This document shows, piece by piece, positions 9,113 through 16,959 of a stretch of 64,000 bases of DNA. Within the stretch, counting starts at the first letter, position 1, and the number at the start of each line of letters is the position of its first letter. This DNA comes from Bacteroidales bacterium (GTDB lineage: Bacteria > Bacteroidota > Bacteroidia > Bacteroidales > UBA1402). Below the pieces are notes generated by a model. The model saw only the letters and a program-made list of their open reading frames with translations. It did not search any database and had not been told where the DNA came from. The position numbers were made by a program, and so were the translations under genes. The DNA is taken from assembly GCA_017468435.1 (NCBI GenBank), contig JAFUIP010000003.1:1-64000 (forward strand), written 5' to 3'.

Positions 9113-9137
9113 GTACCGGTTTGTTTTTGTGTACCGG
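9102..9137. repeat. Perfect 18-bp tandem duplication (non-coding)
   Basis: The 18 nt TTTGTTTTTGTGTACCGG occur twice in direct succession (9102-9119 and 9120-9137), starting in the tail of the rpmA terminator and running up to the hairpin array. Confidence 0.95.
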
Positions 9138-9583
9138 CGTACTCGACCGATTCCAAGGTTGAAAACAACGCGGTAGTTCGTTCGTTATTGCAAGGCTGAC
9201 AAATCGCGACAATTAAACTTGTTAGAATGAATGAAATACCGCGTTGTTGAAACTTGGACGAAGGGAGTGTACTGAAGTACTCGACCGATTCCAAAGCTGA
9301 AAACAACGCGGTTTTTGTAATTTACCCGATATATTTAAGCTTGTTAGAGATTATGAAATACCGCGTTGTTAATATGTCGGGCGACAGGAGTGTACCGAAG
9401 TACTCGACTGAGCACGATCATAGCAAACAGCGCGGTAGTTTGTAATTACAAGGCTGACAAATCGCGACAATTAAACTTGTTAGAATGAATGAAATACCGC
9501 GTTGTTGAAACTTGGACGAAGGGAGTGTACTGAAGTACTCGACCGAGTCCAAGGTTGAAAACAACGCGGTAGTTCGTTCGTTA
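9138..9583. repeat. Array of long imperfect hairpin repeats
   Basis: Three complete hairpins (9238-9312, 9360-9436, 9496-9570) and one right half (9138-9174). Each is bounded by ACCGCGTTGTT and AACAACGCGGT (AACAGCGCGGT in the third). Within them are a second stem CTTGG/CCAAG and an inner hairpin GAGTGTACT-GA-AGTACTC framed by GGGAG and GACCGA. The spacers also repeat: 9191-9288 recurs at 9449-9546 with no difference I could find. The right flank of the last hairpin (AGTTCGTTCGTTAT) is also found after the first half copy and runs into the glmM stop codon at 9581-9583. No reading frame is present. The arms can also pair with those of the neighbouring hairpin. Confidence 0.9.
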
Positions 9584-10993
9584 TAACAGGTTTAATACGA
9601 AGGCTTTGATGTCTTCCGCCAACTGATGAGCCTCCTCAGGCGACTGAGCCTCAGTATAGATACGAGCAATAGGTTCGGTATTGGAACCACGCACATGTAC
9701 CCATTTGTCGGCAAAGTCAATTTTTACACCATCGATATCGGTGATGCGTTCTACGGTAGAATCGAAGGCTTTCACGCCAGGCTGAAACTTAGCTTTCAAA
9801 GCATCAAAAATAAGCGGCAATTTCATTTCAGGCGTCAGGTCGAGACGTTGCTTATCCATGAAATACGGAGGATATGAAGCACGCAACTCGCTCACCTTGC
9901 AGGCTTTATGCGCCAAGTTCGACAAGAAGAGAGCCACACCTACCAAAGCATCGCGACCATAGTGAGAAGCAGGATAAATGACACCGCCATTGCCTTCGCC
10001 ACCAATCACCGCATGGTTAGCCTTCATCAAAGTCACCACATTCAATTCGCCAACGGCAGCAGCTTGGTATTCGCCGCCACGCGCACGCGTCACATCGCGC
10101 AAGGCACGGGTAGAACTCAAGTTAGACACCGTATTACCAGGCGTTTGGCTCAACACATAATCGGCACAAGATACCAAAGTATATTCTTCGCCAAACATTT
10201 CACCATTTTCGCACACCAAAGCCAAACGGTCCACATCGGGATCGACCACCACGCCAAGATCGGCCTTGCCTTCTTTCAAGAGAGAGGAAATCTCGGTAAG
10301 ATGCTGAGGCAGAGGCTCCGGATTATGAGGAAAAATACCATCAGGCGTACAGTTCAGCGCAATCACCTTCTTCACGCCCAAAGCTTCGAGCAAACGAGGA
10401 ATAACGATGCCGCCCACGGAATTCACACAATCGATGGCCACGGTAAAGTCGGCTTTCGCAATCGCTTCTTTATCAACCAAATCGAGGGCCAAAACAGCAT
10501 CAATATGCTTCTGGGTATAATCAGCTTTCTTCAAATGACCGATGGCATCCACGCCGACAAACTCAAAATCATCTTGCTCGGCGGTTTCAATCACATACTG
10601 GCCGGCTGCTTTATCGAAAAATTCACCCTCTTCGTTGAGCAACTTCAAGGCATTCCATTGCTTGGGATTATGGCTGGCAGTGATAATGATACCACCATCG
10701 CTGCCCGACATGGTCACAGCCAATTCGGTGGTAGGCGTCGTGGCCAAGCCGATATCCAACACATCGAAGCCCATTCCCATCAGGGTTCCGGACACCAATT
10801 GAAAAACCATTTCTCCCGAAATACGGGCATCGCGACCCACCACAATCTGGTTGGAATGACGAGTGGAATGACTACGGATCCAGCGAGCATATGCTGCCGT
10901 AAACTTGGTAATATTAAAAGGATTCAGGCTGTTATCGGCAGGACCTCCCACCACGCCACGAATACCAGAAATAGATTTAATCAACTGATTCAT
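9581..10993 (-). CDS. glmM: Phosphoglucosamine mutase (phosphohexomutase family)
   Basis: A 470-residue enzyme of the alpha-D-phosphohexomutase family. All four signatures are present: the phosphoserine loop TASHNP (105-110, Ser107), the metal loop DPDVDR (251-256), the sugar-binding loop GGEGNGG (331-337) and the phosphate-binding loop RGSNTEP (435-441). GlmM converts glucosamine-6-phosphate to glucosamine-1-phosphate for peptidoglycan and LPS. The family also contains phosphomannomutases and phosphoglucomutases, so the exact sugar is inferred. It is the last gene of a minus-strand cluster, 10 nt after the DUF4827 lipoprotein. Its stop codon abuts the hairpin array. Confidence 0.88.
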   Translation of the reverse strand: MNQLIKSISGIRGVVGGPADNSLNPFNITKFTAAYARWIRSHSTRHSNQIVVGRDARISGEMVFQLVSGTLMGMGFDVLDIGLATTPTTELAVTMSGSDGGIIITASHNPKQWNALKLLNEEGEFFDKAAGQYVIETAEQDDFEFVGVDAIGHLKKADYTQKHIDAVLALDLVDKEAIAKADFTVAIDCVNSVGGIVIPRLLEALGVKKVIALNCTPDGIFPHNPEPLPQHLTEISSLLKEGKADLGVVVDPDVDRLALVCENGEMFGEEYTLVSCADYVLSQTPGNTVSNLSSTRALRDVTRARGGEYQAAAVGELNVVTLMKANHAVIGGEGNGGVIYPASHYGRDALVGVALFLSNLAHKACKVSELRASYPPYFMDKQRLDLTPEMKLPLIFDALKAKFQPGVKAFDSTVERITDIDGVKIDFADKWVHVRGSNTEPIARIYTEAQSPEEAHQLAEDIKAFVLNLL

Positions 10994-11003
10994 AAGGCTT
11001 CTA

Positions 11004-11579
11004 TTATTTCCAGAAAGTAAATTTCAATTCATAATAATGCGAGAGCAACTCGCGATTGCTGTTGTTATAGATAGGCATTCCCATATCGGTAGGCGCAATA
11101 AGTATCACATGACCGCGGTCGCCCACATAGGTCAAAGCCTCGTGCCAAGCCTGACAATCGCCCCAATAATACGAAGAATTACCACCTGTGTTCACCGTAC
11201 CATAGCAGATCTCCACCGGCGGCGAAGCACTTTTCATATTGCTATAGGTAACCGAGTCGCCCTTCACGCTCATTTCGGTATAACGAACAAGCACCACTTG
11301 ACCCTTCTTGGTACCACCGGCTTGTAAACCCGTGTCAATCACATGCATATACACACCCGACTCGGTCAGGTAAAACATACGGCGACCTTTTTCGTCAAGC
11401 CAAGGCAGACTTTCAGGCTTGGTGTCCGTGATAACATAATTGTGGTCTTTCATGAAATCTTCTATATACTCCGTCATTTCGTCCAGCTGCTGAGCATAGG
11501 TTTTCTGGTCGTCACAAGCATAAAAGGCCGACAGACAGAGTACAGAAAGCAAAAGGCTGATAATCTTGATTTTTTTCAT
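11004..11579 (-). CDS. DUF4827 lipoprotein
   Basis: A 191-residue protein with a lipoprotein signal (MKKIKIISLLL..., lipobox FYAC, Cys22). The remainder resembles the DUF4827 family of Bacteroidota, which I place near FKBP-like folds because of the motifs VYMHVIDTG, GQVVLVRYTE and GHVILIAP. It has no recognisable catalytic residues for me. It sits 55 nt after the DHH phosphoesterase gene and 10 nt before glmM, in a gene order I know from other Bacteroidales. Function unknown, probably in the cell envelope. Confidence 0.75.
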   Translation of the reverse strand: MKKIKIISLLLSVLCLSAFYACDDQKTYAQQLDEMTEYIEDFMKDHNYVITDTKPESLPWLDEKGRRMFYLTESGVYMHVIDTGLQAGGTKKGQVVLVRYTEMSVKGDSVTYSNMKSASPPVEICYGTVNTGGNSSYYWGDCQAWHEALTYVGDRGHVILIAPTDMGMPIYNNSNRELLSHYYELKFTFWK

Positions 11580-11634
11580 TAGGTTTTATTTAATTGACCT
11601 GCAAAAATACAACAAAGCAAAGATAAGCGCAACA

Positions 11635-12663
11635 TCATTTTTGGAGACTTTCCACAAAAGCCGGAATAGCCGCCTTGATTTTTTCCACCGCGTCAGAGAG
11701 TTTTCCTTTGTATCGCGCACCGGCCGCATTTTTATGTCCCCCACCACCGAAAAGTTCGTTGGCCAAACGGTTCACCGGGATATCGCCCACCGAGCGGAAA
11801 GAAATCCGCACCGGATTATCCTCTTTCAGGAAAATCGAAATCTTCACATCTTTTATTTGCAGAGGCATATTCACGATATTCTCCGTATCGCCCGGTTGAT
11901 AATTGAACGATTTCAATTTTCGCTTGCTGATGGCCGTTATAGCCGTCTGATACTCAGGCATCAATTCCATAGCCTTATACATCAGATAACCCGTCATTCG
12001 CATTCTGTCTTCGCTGAAAGCATAGAAAACCTTACGGTAAATTTCATCCTTATTCACGCCTTTTTGAAGCAGATAATGAATAATAATGTAAATATCAGGC
12101 TGATTCGAATTGTAGGAGAAACAACCCGTATCGGTCATCATACCCGTATAAATACAAACAGAAGCGTTGTAGTCCAGATAGTTAAGGCAACCCGAACGAC
12201 AAATATAGCGGAACACCAACTCCGAAGTCGAAGCAATTTCAGGATGCGAAATGGTCACAGGCGCAAAAGGTTCCGGAAACTCATGATGATCGATGAGCAC
12301 TCGTCTGGCCGACAAGCCATCAAGTTCCTTGGCCAGCGCCCCCACTCGCTTCAAAGCGTTCAAGTCGAGGAAGATAATCAAATCGGCAGCTTGCAATTTC
12401 TCACGCGAAGAGCCCGGTTGAATCGCATACACCAGCACTTCTTCCATACCGGGCATCCACCGAAGATTCTGCGGAACATCGTTGGGAAGAATCACCTGAA
12501 CATCTTCTTTGCCGTAAGCCTTCAGAAAATGCATCATGGCCAAAGACGAACCTATGGCGTCGCCGTCGGGATTCTCGTGCGAAATAATCACAATGTGATG
12601 ACTATCGTCCAAAACGTCTTCAACGCGCTGTATCAGCGCCTCTTCAATCACTTTCGAAATCAT
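11635..12663 (-). CDS. DHH/DHHA1 phosphoesterase (NrnA-like)
   Basis: A 342-residue cytoplasmic protein with the DHH domain motifs SHENPDGDAIGSS (28-40), FLDLN (98-102) and DHH (125-127), then MTDTGCF. A DHHA1 domain ends in GGGGHKNAAGA. This layout is that of bifunctional oligoribonuclease/pAp phosphatase NrnA or related cyclic-dinucleotide phosphodiesterases lacking membrane and sensor domains. It degrades short RNA or pAp, or possibly pApA; the sequence does not distinguish these. It starts 17 nt after comEC. Confidence 0.85.
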   Translation of the reverse strand: MISKVIEEALIQRVEDVLDDSHHIVIISHENPDGDAIGSSLAMMHFLKAYGKEDVQVILPNDVPQNLRWMPGMEEVLVYAIQPGSSREKLQAADLIIFLDLNALKRVGALAKELDGLSARRVLIDHHEFPEPFAPVTISHPEIASTSELVFRYICRSGCLNYLDYNASVCIYTGMMTDTGCFSYNSNQPDIYIIIHYLLQKGVNKDEIYRKVFYAFSEDRMRMTGYLMYKAMELMPEYQTAITAISKRKLKSFNYQPGDTENIVNMPLQIKDVKISIFLKEDNPVRISFRSVGDIPVNRLANELFGGGGHKNAAGARYKGKLSDAVEKIKAAIPAFVESLQK

Positions 12664-12680
12664 AATTCAATTATGTCTAT

Positions 12681-14510
12681 TTATTTGGTTACAAATATAA
12701 TGCGAGCCGAGCGCAATGACAAATAATCTATATAATAATGCAGCTTCTTGCTACGAAACAAGCGAAACAAAGCAAACAGCATCAAGTAGAGCAAACCCAC
12801 CTCAAACCACTTGGGATACAGATGATTATCCAGGGACAAAGGCAAAGATTCTATCCAAGCCGACAAGCGCATAAAGGCCTTCAGCGAGACATTCAGCAGG
12901 AACGAGAGCGCATGGGACAGCACTGCCAGATCGGCAAAAATCAAAAGGAAAACGCCCAAATAAGTCATCAGCACCGAGAGCGGAACCATAAGCAAATTAC
13001 TCAACCAGAAATAGTTAGAAAACTGATGAAAATAATACACCGACAAGGGTGCCGTCCCGATCTGTGCCGCCAAAGACAGACAAAACAGTTCTTTCATGTA
13101 ATGAACCGCCTGCCGCAAATAGCGCCATAAAGCAAGCCTTAGTCGCAAGGCCATCGTTGCAGTGCCCGACTTCTCGAATGGAGGTTCGGAAGAAAACGCC
13201 TCGCCACTCATCAAGGCCTCGACCGTCATCATAGCCTCGCCCGTCATCATGGCCTGCAAGGAAGAAGACCGCGACAGAGAGAAGGCCTGCTGAAAATAGT
13301 TCTGCAAGAGCAGAATCGACATCACCGCCAAGAAACTCAGCTGAAAACCAACCTGATACAAATACCACGGCCAAGACCAAAGCATCACGACAGCGGCAAA
13401 ACCCAGCGAATTCCAAGTGTAGGATTTTCTTCTCAGACACAGGGCCATGGCCGACACCGTGAACATCAACACCGCCCGCAACACCGAGGGCGAAAAGCCT
13501 GTCAGAAAAGCATATAGCCAAAGAATGACAATCAAGAGCAGGTACTTCAGCACCTGAAAACAGCGTGGCCCGCGCAACCAAAACAAAAGAAGCGTCAGCA
13601 ACTGACTCACGATGCCCACGTGCATGCCACTCACGGCCAAGATGTGCGAAACGCCCGCCGCGGCAAAGGTTTCACGCTGTTCGTCTTGCATAAGTTCTTG
13701 TTGCCCAAGCGTCAACGCAGAAATCAGGGAAAGCGCGTCGCCCGTAATGCCGGCCGTTTCGTATCGTGTCACCAAGCGAGCACGCCATTGCTGCAATGTT
13801 CGACGCAAAGGCATTCGGGTTTGCAAACTATCTGATTCCCAATGCTCGTTGGGCAAAAACACACTGGCCATTATGCCTTGTTTTCGTAGAAATGCCTGAT
13901 AATCGAAATCGGCCGGCCGTCGCCAATGCCCCGCCACCAAAGAATCGGGCAAAGCCTCCACCGTGAAGGCATTCTCTTCGGGCGAAAGATTGGCTCGGAA
14001 ATACAGCACATCGCCCATCTGCAAGCTCGCTGAGCGCTCGTCTTTAGGCAGATACAATTGAATTTTGCACTGTGGCAACAGCCATTTCGGCGGCATCAGC
14101 CATTTCGGCAGAGACAAGCCTTTCGGCAGAGACAAGCCTTTCGGCAGAGTCATGCCTTTCGGCGGGCCTTGACATTCAGGCAGCAGAAGCCTTGCCTGAC
14201 ATTGACGGGAACGTGGTTTTTCCTTGGGCGAAGCCAACAGCACCGCCGCGTAACAGCATTCTTCATCGGGAAATTCGTAGGCTTGAGCCGCCGAGAATCG
14301 CCACATTTGCAACAAGGCAAACAAGCCCAACACCCAATACATAGACGCATTGAGCCACAAGCACTTGCGACGCATCAACAGACGAATCGGCAAAAAAGCA
14401 AGCCACAAAACAAAGAGAATCCCCAGCGACTGCGGACAAAATTCCGCCAAACATTGACCCGCCATCAAGGCGAGGGCCAATCGCACAAAAGGATAAGTAA
14501 AAATGGACAT
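12681..14510 (-). CDS. comEC: ComEC/Rec2 family DNA-uptake channel
   Basis: A 609-residue membrane protein with an N-terminal DUF4131-type region and the ComEC competence core, identified by AAGVSHILAVSGMHVGIVSQ and many hydrophobic helices. ComEC carries single-stranded DNA across the inner membrane. There is no C-terminal metallo-beta-lactamase domain, as is common in Bacteroidota. Two stretches of near-perfect 18-nt tandem repeats lie inside the gene: 14079-14168 (five units, xLPKGL-like, residues 115-144) in the soluble N-terminal part, and 13205-13258 (three units, EAMMTG-like). They add low-complexity peptide without breaking the frame. It lies between rpe and the DHH gene in one operon. 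Confidence 0.88.
   Translation of the reverse strand: MSIFTYPFVRLALALMAGQCLAEFCPQSLGILFVLWLAFLPIRLLMRRKCLWLNASMYWVLGLFALLQMWRFSAAQAYEFPDEECCYAAVLLASPKEKPRSRQCQARLLLPECQGPPKGMTLPKGLSLPKGLSLPKWLMPPKWLLPQCKIQLYLPKDERSASLQMGDVLYFRANLSPEENAFTVEALPDSLVAGHWRRPADFDYQAFLRKQGIMASVFLPNEHWESDSLQTRMPLRRTLQQWRARLVTRYETAGITGDALSLISALTLGQQELMQDEQRETFAAAGVSHILAVSGMHVGIVSQLLTLLLFWLRGPRCFQVLKYLLLIVILWLYAFLTGFSPSVLRAVLMFTVSAMALCLRRKSYTWNSLGFAAVVMLWSWPWYLYQVGFQLSFLAVMSILLLQNYFQQAFSLSRSSSLQAMMTGEAMMTVEALMSGEAFSSEPPFEKSGTATMALRLRLALWRYLRQAVHYMKELFCLSLAAQIGTAPLSVYYFHQFSNYFWLSNLLMVPLSVLMTYLGVFLLIFADLAVLSHALSFLLNVSLKAFMRLSAWIESLPLSLDNHLYPKWFEVGLLYLMLFALFRLFRSKKLHYYIDYLSLRSARIIFVTK
13205..13258. repeat. Three 18-nt tandem units inside comEC
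   Basis: Three consecutive 18-nt units of the pattern C-x-GTCATCATxGCCTCGC, coding variants of the hexapeptide MMTGEA/MMTVEA/LMSGEA. They sit in a loop of the membrane domain. Confidence 0.8.
14079..14168. repeat. Five 18-nt tandem units inside comEC
   Basis: Five consecutive 18-nt units sharing TTTCGGC (GCCTTTCGGCAGAG-type), coding GPPKGM-TLPKGL-SLPKGL-SLPKWL-MPPKWL on the minus strand. The two middle units differ at one position. Confidence 0.9.
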
Positions 14511-14558
14511 GTTTTCATAGCAAATTGATTTAAGGTTTTATTTTTCAGGATATTGGTA

Positions 14559-15206
14559 TTATTCTCCGCGAATTTCTTGTATCACCGCTTCCGGATCTTG
14601 AGCCTTGAACACCGTGCTGCCCGACACCAAAACATCCACTCCGGCATCGTAGAGACTTTGCGCATTGTGCAGCGTCACGCCACCGTCCACTTCGATAAGC
14701 GCATGGCTGTTGTGCTTGGCAATCAGTTCTTTCAGTCGAGCAATTTTCTGATAGGTGTTTTCAATAAAAGGTTGGCCGCCGAAACCCGGATTCACCGACA
14801 TAAGCAGCACCAAATCGAGGTCGGCAATGATGTCTTCGAGCACCGAAACAGGCGTGGTCGGATTCAGCGTCACACCGGCTTTCATACCGGCTTGATGAAT
14901 CTCGGTAACCACACGATGCAAATGACGGCAAGCCTCGTAATGCACGTTCATGATATGCGCACCCAGAGCCTTCACCTCTTTGATAAACTTTTCGGGTTGC
15001 ACAATCATCAGATGCACATCCAGCGGCTTCTGACAGATCTCAGCCACATGTTGCAGCACCGGAAAACCAAAAGAAATATTGGGAACGAACACGCCATCCA
15101 TCACATCGAGGTGCAACCAATCGGCCGAGCTGCGATTAATCATATCGATATCGGCTTGCAAATTTTTGAAATTAGCAGACAAGAGAGATGGGGCAATCAT
15201 TCGCAT
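14559..15206 (-). CDS. rpe: Ribulose-phosphate 3-epimerase
   Basis: A TIM-barrel enzyme of about 215 residues interconverting ribulose-5-phosphate and xylulose-5-phosphate in the pentose phosphate pathway. Signatures: IAPSLLSANF at the N-terminus, LHLDVMDGVFVPN (metal and catalytic Asp), HLMI, MSVNPGFGGQPF and EVDGGV. I take the ATG at 15206 (MRMIAPSLL); an upstream in-frame TTG at 15224 and a further ATG at 15200 are alternatives. It lies 30 nt after a 54-residue mini-gene and 48 nt before comEC. Confidence 0.95.
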   Translation of the reverse strand: MRMIAPSLLSANFKNLQADIDMINRSSADWLHLDVMDGVFVPNISFGFPVLQHVAEICQKPLDVHLMIVQPEKFIKEVKALGAHIMNVHYEACRHLHRVVTEIHQAGMKAGVTLNPTTPVSVLEDIIADLDLVLLMSVNPGFGGQPFIENTYQKIARLKELIAKHNSHALIEVDGGVTLHNAQSLYDAGVDVLVSGSTVFKAQDPEAVIQEIRGE

Positions 15207-15236
15207 AGCGGTAATTTTTAGCAATTTACAACTTTC

Positions 15237-15401
15237 TTAGTTGAGCATGCACTGAGGACAGACGCCTTGCGGTGCATTGGGCTCGTACAGTCGTGCGAAA
15301 TTACGTAAAAATTCCAAAGTTGATGCCTTCGGACCCAAGGATGTTTGAATTTTTTTTGATGTGTTCACTTGAACTTCTTTTTGAGTATAGATTTTATTCA
15401 T
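15237..15401 (-). CDS. 54-residue CPxC mini-protein
   Basis: An open frame of 54 codons, ATG at 15401 and TAA at 15237. The peptide starts MNKIYTQKEVQVNTSKK, continues with a helical STLEFLRNFARLYEP segment and ends VCPQCMLN, giving a C-P-Q-C pair three residues from the C-terminus. It is not part of any larger gene, it is co-directional with rpe (30 nt away), and its codon choice resembles its neighbours. I recall similar small Bacteroidales proteins with an FxRxFARxY core and a C-terminal LN, but cannot name a family. An intrinsic terminator ends only a few nt before its start, so expression may depend on readthrough. Confidence 0.6.
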   Translation of the reverse strand: MNKIYTQKEVQVNTSKKIQTSLGPKASTLEFLRNFARLYEPNAPQGVCPQCMLN

Positions 15402-15413
15402 AGGCAATCAATT

Positions 15414-15450
15414 AAAAAAATCCTCGCTTCTTACATAAGTAGAAACGAGG
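15414..15450 (-). terminator. Intrinsic terminator/attenuator after the sigma factor gene
   Basis: On the minus strand a stem of CCTCG-x-TTCT with AGAA-x-CGAGG (15422-15450, 9-nt loop) is followed directly by seven T residues (15414-15420 on the plus strand are A). It lies 68 nt after the sigma factor stop and 13 nt before the 54-codon frame. Confidence 0.85.
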
Positions 15451-15517
15451 ACTATTTTGTTTTATTGTATCGCCACAGAAATTTTTTTCACAGCGAAAGC
15501 AGCGAACGCGACCAAAC

Positions 15518-16111
15518 TTACACCGCCAGCAAGAGGTCTTTTTCTTGCGCCATTCGACGCATATTCATCACCGCATAACGCATACGACCCAGCGCCGTAT
15601 TGATGCTCACGCCCGTAATGTCGGCAATTTCCTTGAAAGAAAGATCCTGATAATAACGCATATACACCACTTCGCGCTGTTCGTCGGGCAAATGAAGCAT
15701 CAGGTTGTTCACATCTTTGAGCACCTGTTCGCGCACCATCTTGTCTTCGATGTTTTCTTCGCAAAGTTTGGCATCGTTGAAGAGGTCCATATCTTCGTAT
15801 TCTTCGTTGGACACGGTCTTTTCGTTGCGTTCGCGGCGATAGGCGTCGATAATCTGGTTGTGCGCGATGCGACAAATCCATGCCGAGAATTTTCCGTTCT
15901 CCATGTAGCGGCCTTGCTTAATGGTCATAATGGCGCGCATGAAGGTTTCCTGGAAGATATCTTCTGCCATTTCACGGTTACGGACAATCAGCAAAATGTA
16001 GTTATACACTTTGTCTTTATGACGGTCCAACAATATATCGAAAGCTTGGTTGTTACCATTTGCAAACATTTCCACCAACGACTCGTCGGTTTTGCGAAAC
16101 ATTGTTTCCAT
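15518..16111 (-). CDS. ECF-like RNA polymerase sigma factor
   Basis: A 197-residue sigma-70 family protein with region 2 (AFDILLDRHKDKVYNYIL, AEDIFQETFMRAIM, AWICRIAHNQIIDAYRRE) and region 4 (LPDEQREVVYMRYYQDLSFKEIAD, VSINTALGRMRYAVMNMRR). Regions 1.1 and 3 are absent, which makes it ECF-sized. A closely similar factor is conserved across Bacteroidota without an obvious anti-sigma partner, and none is seen here. The regulon is unknown. It is followed by the terminator at 15414-15450. Confidence 0.92.
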   Translation of the reverse strand: METMFRKTDESLVEMFANGNNQAFDILLDRHKDKVYNYILLIVRNREMAEDIFQETFMRAIMTIKQGRYMENGKFSAWICRIAHNQIIDAYRRERNEKTVSNEEYEDMDLFNDAKLCEENIEDKMVREQVLKDVNNLMLHLPDEQREVVYMRYYQDLSFKEIADITGVSINTALGRMRYAVMNMRRMAQEKDLLLAV

Positions 16112-16197
16112 TTCTCTTTATTAAAGGTTTCTAAAGAGTAGAGATGGATCTTATAGGCAAATGGTTTTAAAAGTGAATAAAAATTGATTTAACGGCG

Positions 16198-16229
16198 CAA
16201 AGAAAAGACAGATTTTCGAAAACTGCAAA
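16198..16229 (-). promoter_or_regulatory. Candidate promoter of the sigma factor gene
   Basis: On the minus strand TTTG (16226-16229), 20 nt, then TTTCTTTG (16198-16205). The spacing is right, but the second base of the -7 box is T, not A. It would give a leader of about 80 nt. Confidence 0.35.
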
Positions 16230-16244
16230 TTTTTACGCAAAAAT

Positions 16245-16463
16245 CTACGATTCTCCGTACTGTTTGCGAAGTTCTATACAAACTTCATCTGCAATATATT
16301 CGTCGCTGAAAATATATAACTGTTCTTCGGGATCATGAATACGATCACACACACTTGATGTATAAAATACATCCAACGCACGAAGCGGCGTGATATCCAA
16401 TCGTCTTGAAAGAATCAGTGATATTCTCCCAATTTTATGCCACAAAAGAAGAGGTGCCAACAT
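16245..16463 (-). CDS. Small DUF3791-like protein
   Basis: A 72-residue soluble protein (ATG at 16463) with LRALDVFYTSSVCDRIHD and FSDEYIADEV motifs, which I associate with small DUF3791-like partners of DUF3990 genes. It begins 1 nt after the remnant of a DUF3990 gene (TAA-T-ATG), so it was the third gene of a DUF3791-DUF3990-small-protein cassette. It looks intact. A role as an antitoxin-like partner is inference from context only. Confidence 0.6.
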   Translation of the reverse strand: MLAPLLLWHKIGRISLILSRRLDITPLRALDVFYTSSVCDRIHDPEEQLYIFSDEYIADEVCIELRKQYGES

Positions 16464-16464
16464 A

Positions 16465-16660
16465 TTATCTCAAATGTAAAACTTCAACTTCCAAGAAACT
16501 AAGACATTCATCTATAGCCGCTTGACTTATCAAACAAAGCTGATTGTTCGGACGATGCTGCGCCAACTGTCCCAAGGCTATTTCCTGCGTAATATTTGCA
16601 ACGCCCAACTTTTGCCAAAGGTGTTCGAATTTCTTGTATGCCACCGTGATATACTTTCAT
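16465..16660 (-). pseudogene. DUF3990 gene remnant (internal deletion and frameshift)
   Basis: The frame opening at the ATG 16660 reads MKVYHGGIQEIRTPLAKVGR, the typical start of DUF3990 proteins. It then runs into unrelated residues and stops early. In the next frame the 3' half reads EIALGQLAQHRPNNQLCL and AAIDECLSF up to the TAA at 16465, which matches the C-terminal end of DUF3990. DUF3990 proteins are about 150-170 residues; only about 65 codons remain, so roughly 95 codons were lost near 16600 together with a frame change. The start overlaps the stop of the upstream DUF3791 gene (TAATG). The family has an ADP-ribosyltransferase-like N-terminal YHG motif (from memory, same Pfam clan). 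Confidence 0.75.
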
Positions 16661-16908
16661 TATCGCTGTATTATTTTATTCTTTTCCCAATTTTCCAAAG
16701 CCTCCAATATATCTGAAGTAACATACTCTCGGCTTTGGGTATGGAGCGTATCATAACATCGCCATATATAGTTTTCTATCAAGCCAACTCGTTGCATTCG
16801 CTTATGCATCTCGCTTGCAGGTATGCCCAAAGCATTGGCTGCAGATTCTATGCATGAAGCAACAAAAATGGTGCGCAGTTCGTCTTCTGTTTGAGGAATC
16901 AAGTTCAT
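16660..16908 (-). CDS. DUF3791 domain protein
   Basis: An 82-residue protein that fits the DUF3791 family: hydrophobic start FVASCIESAANAL, then SEMHKRMQRVGLIENYI, and the signature CYDTLHTQSREYVTSDI. It is the first gene of the cassette, 1-nt overlap with the broken DUF3990 gene, and has a consensus promoter just upstream. Function unknown. In other Bacteroidales and Firmicutes DUF3791 genes sit next to DUF3990 genes, suggesting a working pair. Confidence 0.75.
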   Translation of the reverse strand: MNLIPQTEDELRTIFVASCIESAANALGIPASEMHKRMQRVGLIENYIWRCYDTLHTQSREYVTSDILEALENWEKNKIIQR

Positions 16909-16927
16909 TTTTTCATTATTGATGCCA

Positions 16928-16959
16928 CAAATGTAAAGGATTTTTTCATAGCGAACAAA
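16928..16959 (-). promoter_or_regulatory. Promoter of the DUF3791 cassette
   Basis: On the minus strand TTTG (16956-16959), 20 nt, then TACATTTG (16928-16935): a perfect consensus match. The leader would be about 13 nt, so the cassette is probably still expressed although its middle gene is broken. Confidence 0.8.

Noticed and set aside
9138..9583. The repeat array as a CRISPR
   Set aside because: Repeats are long hairpins of unequal length, the spacers are themselves repeated, and no cas gene is nearby.
13015..13581. 188-codon frame overlapping comEC on the same strand
   Set aside because: An out-of-frame reading of the comEC membrane region and its 18-nt repeats; the comEC frame carries the conserved motifs.
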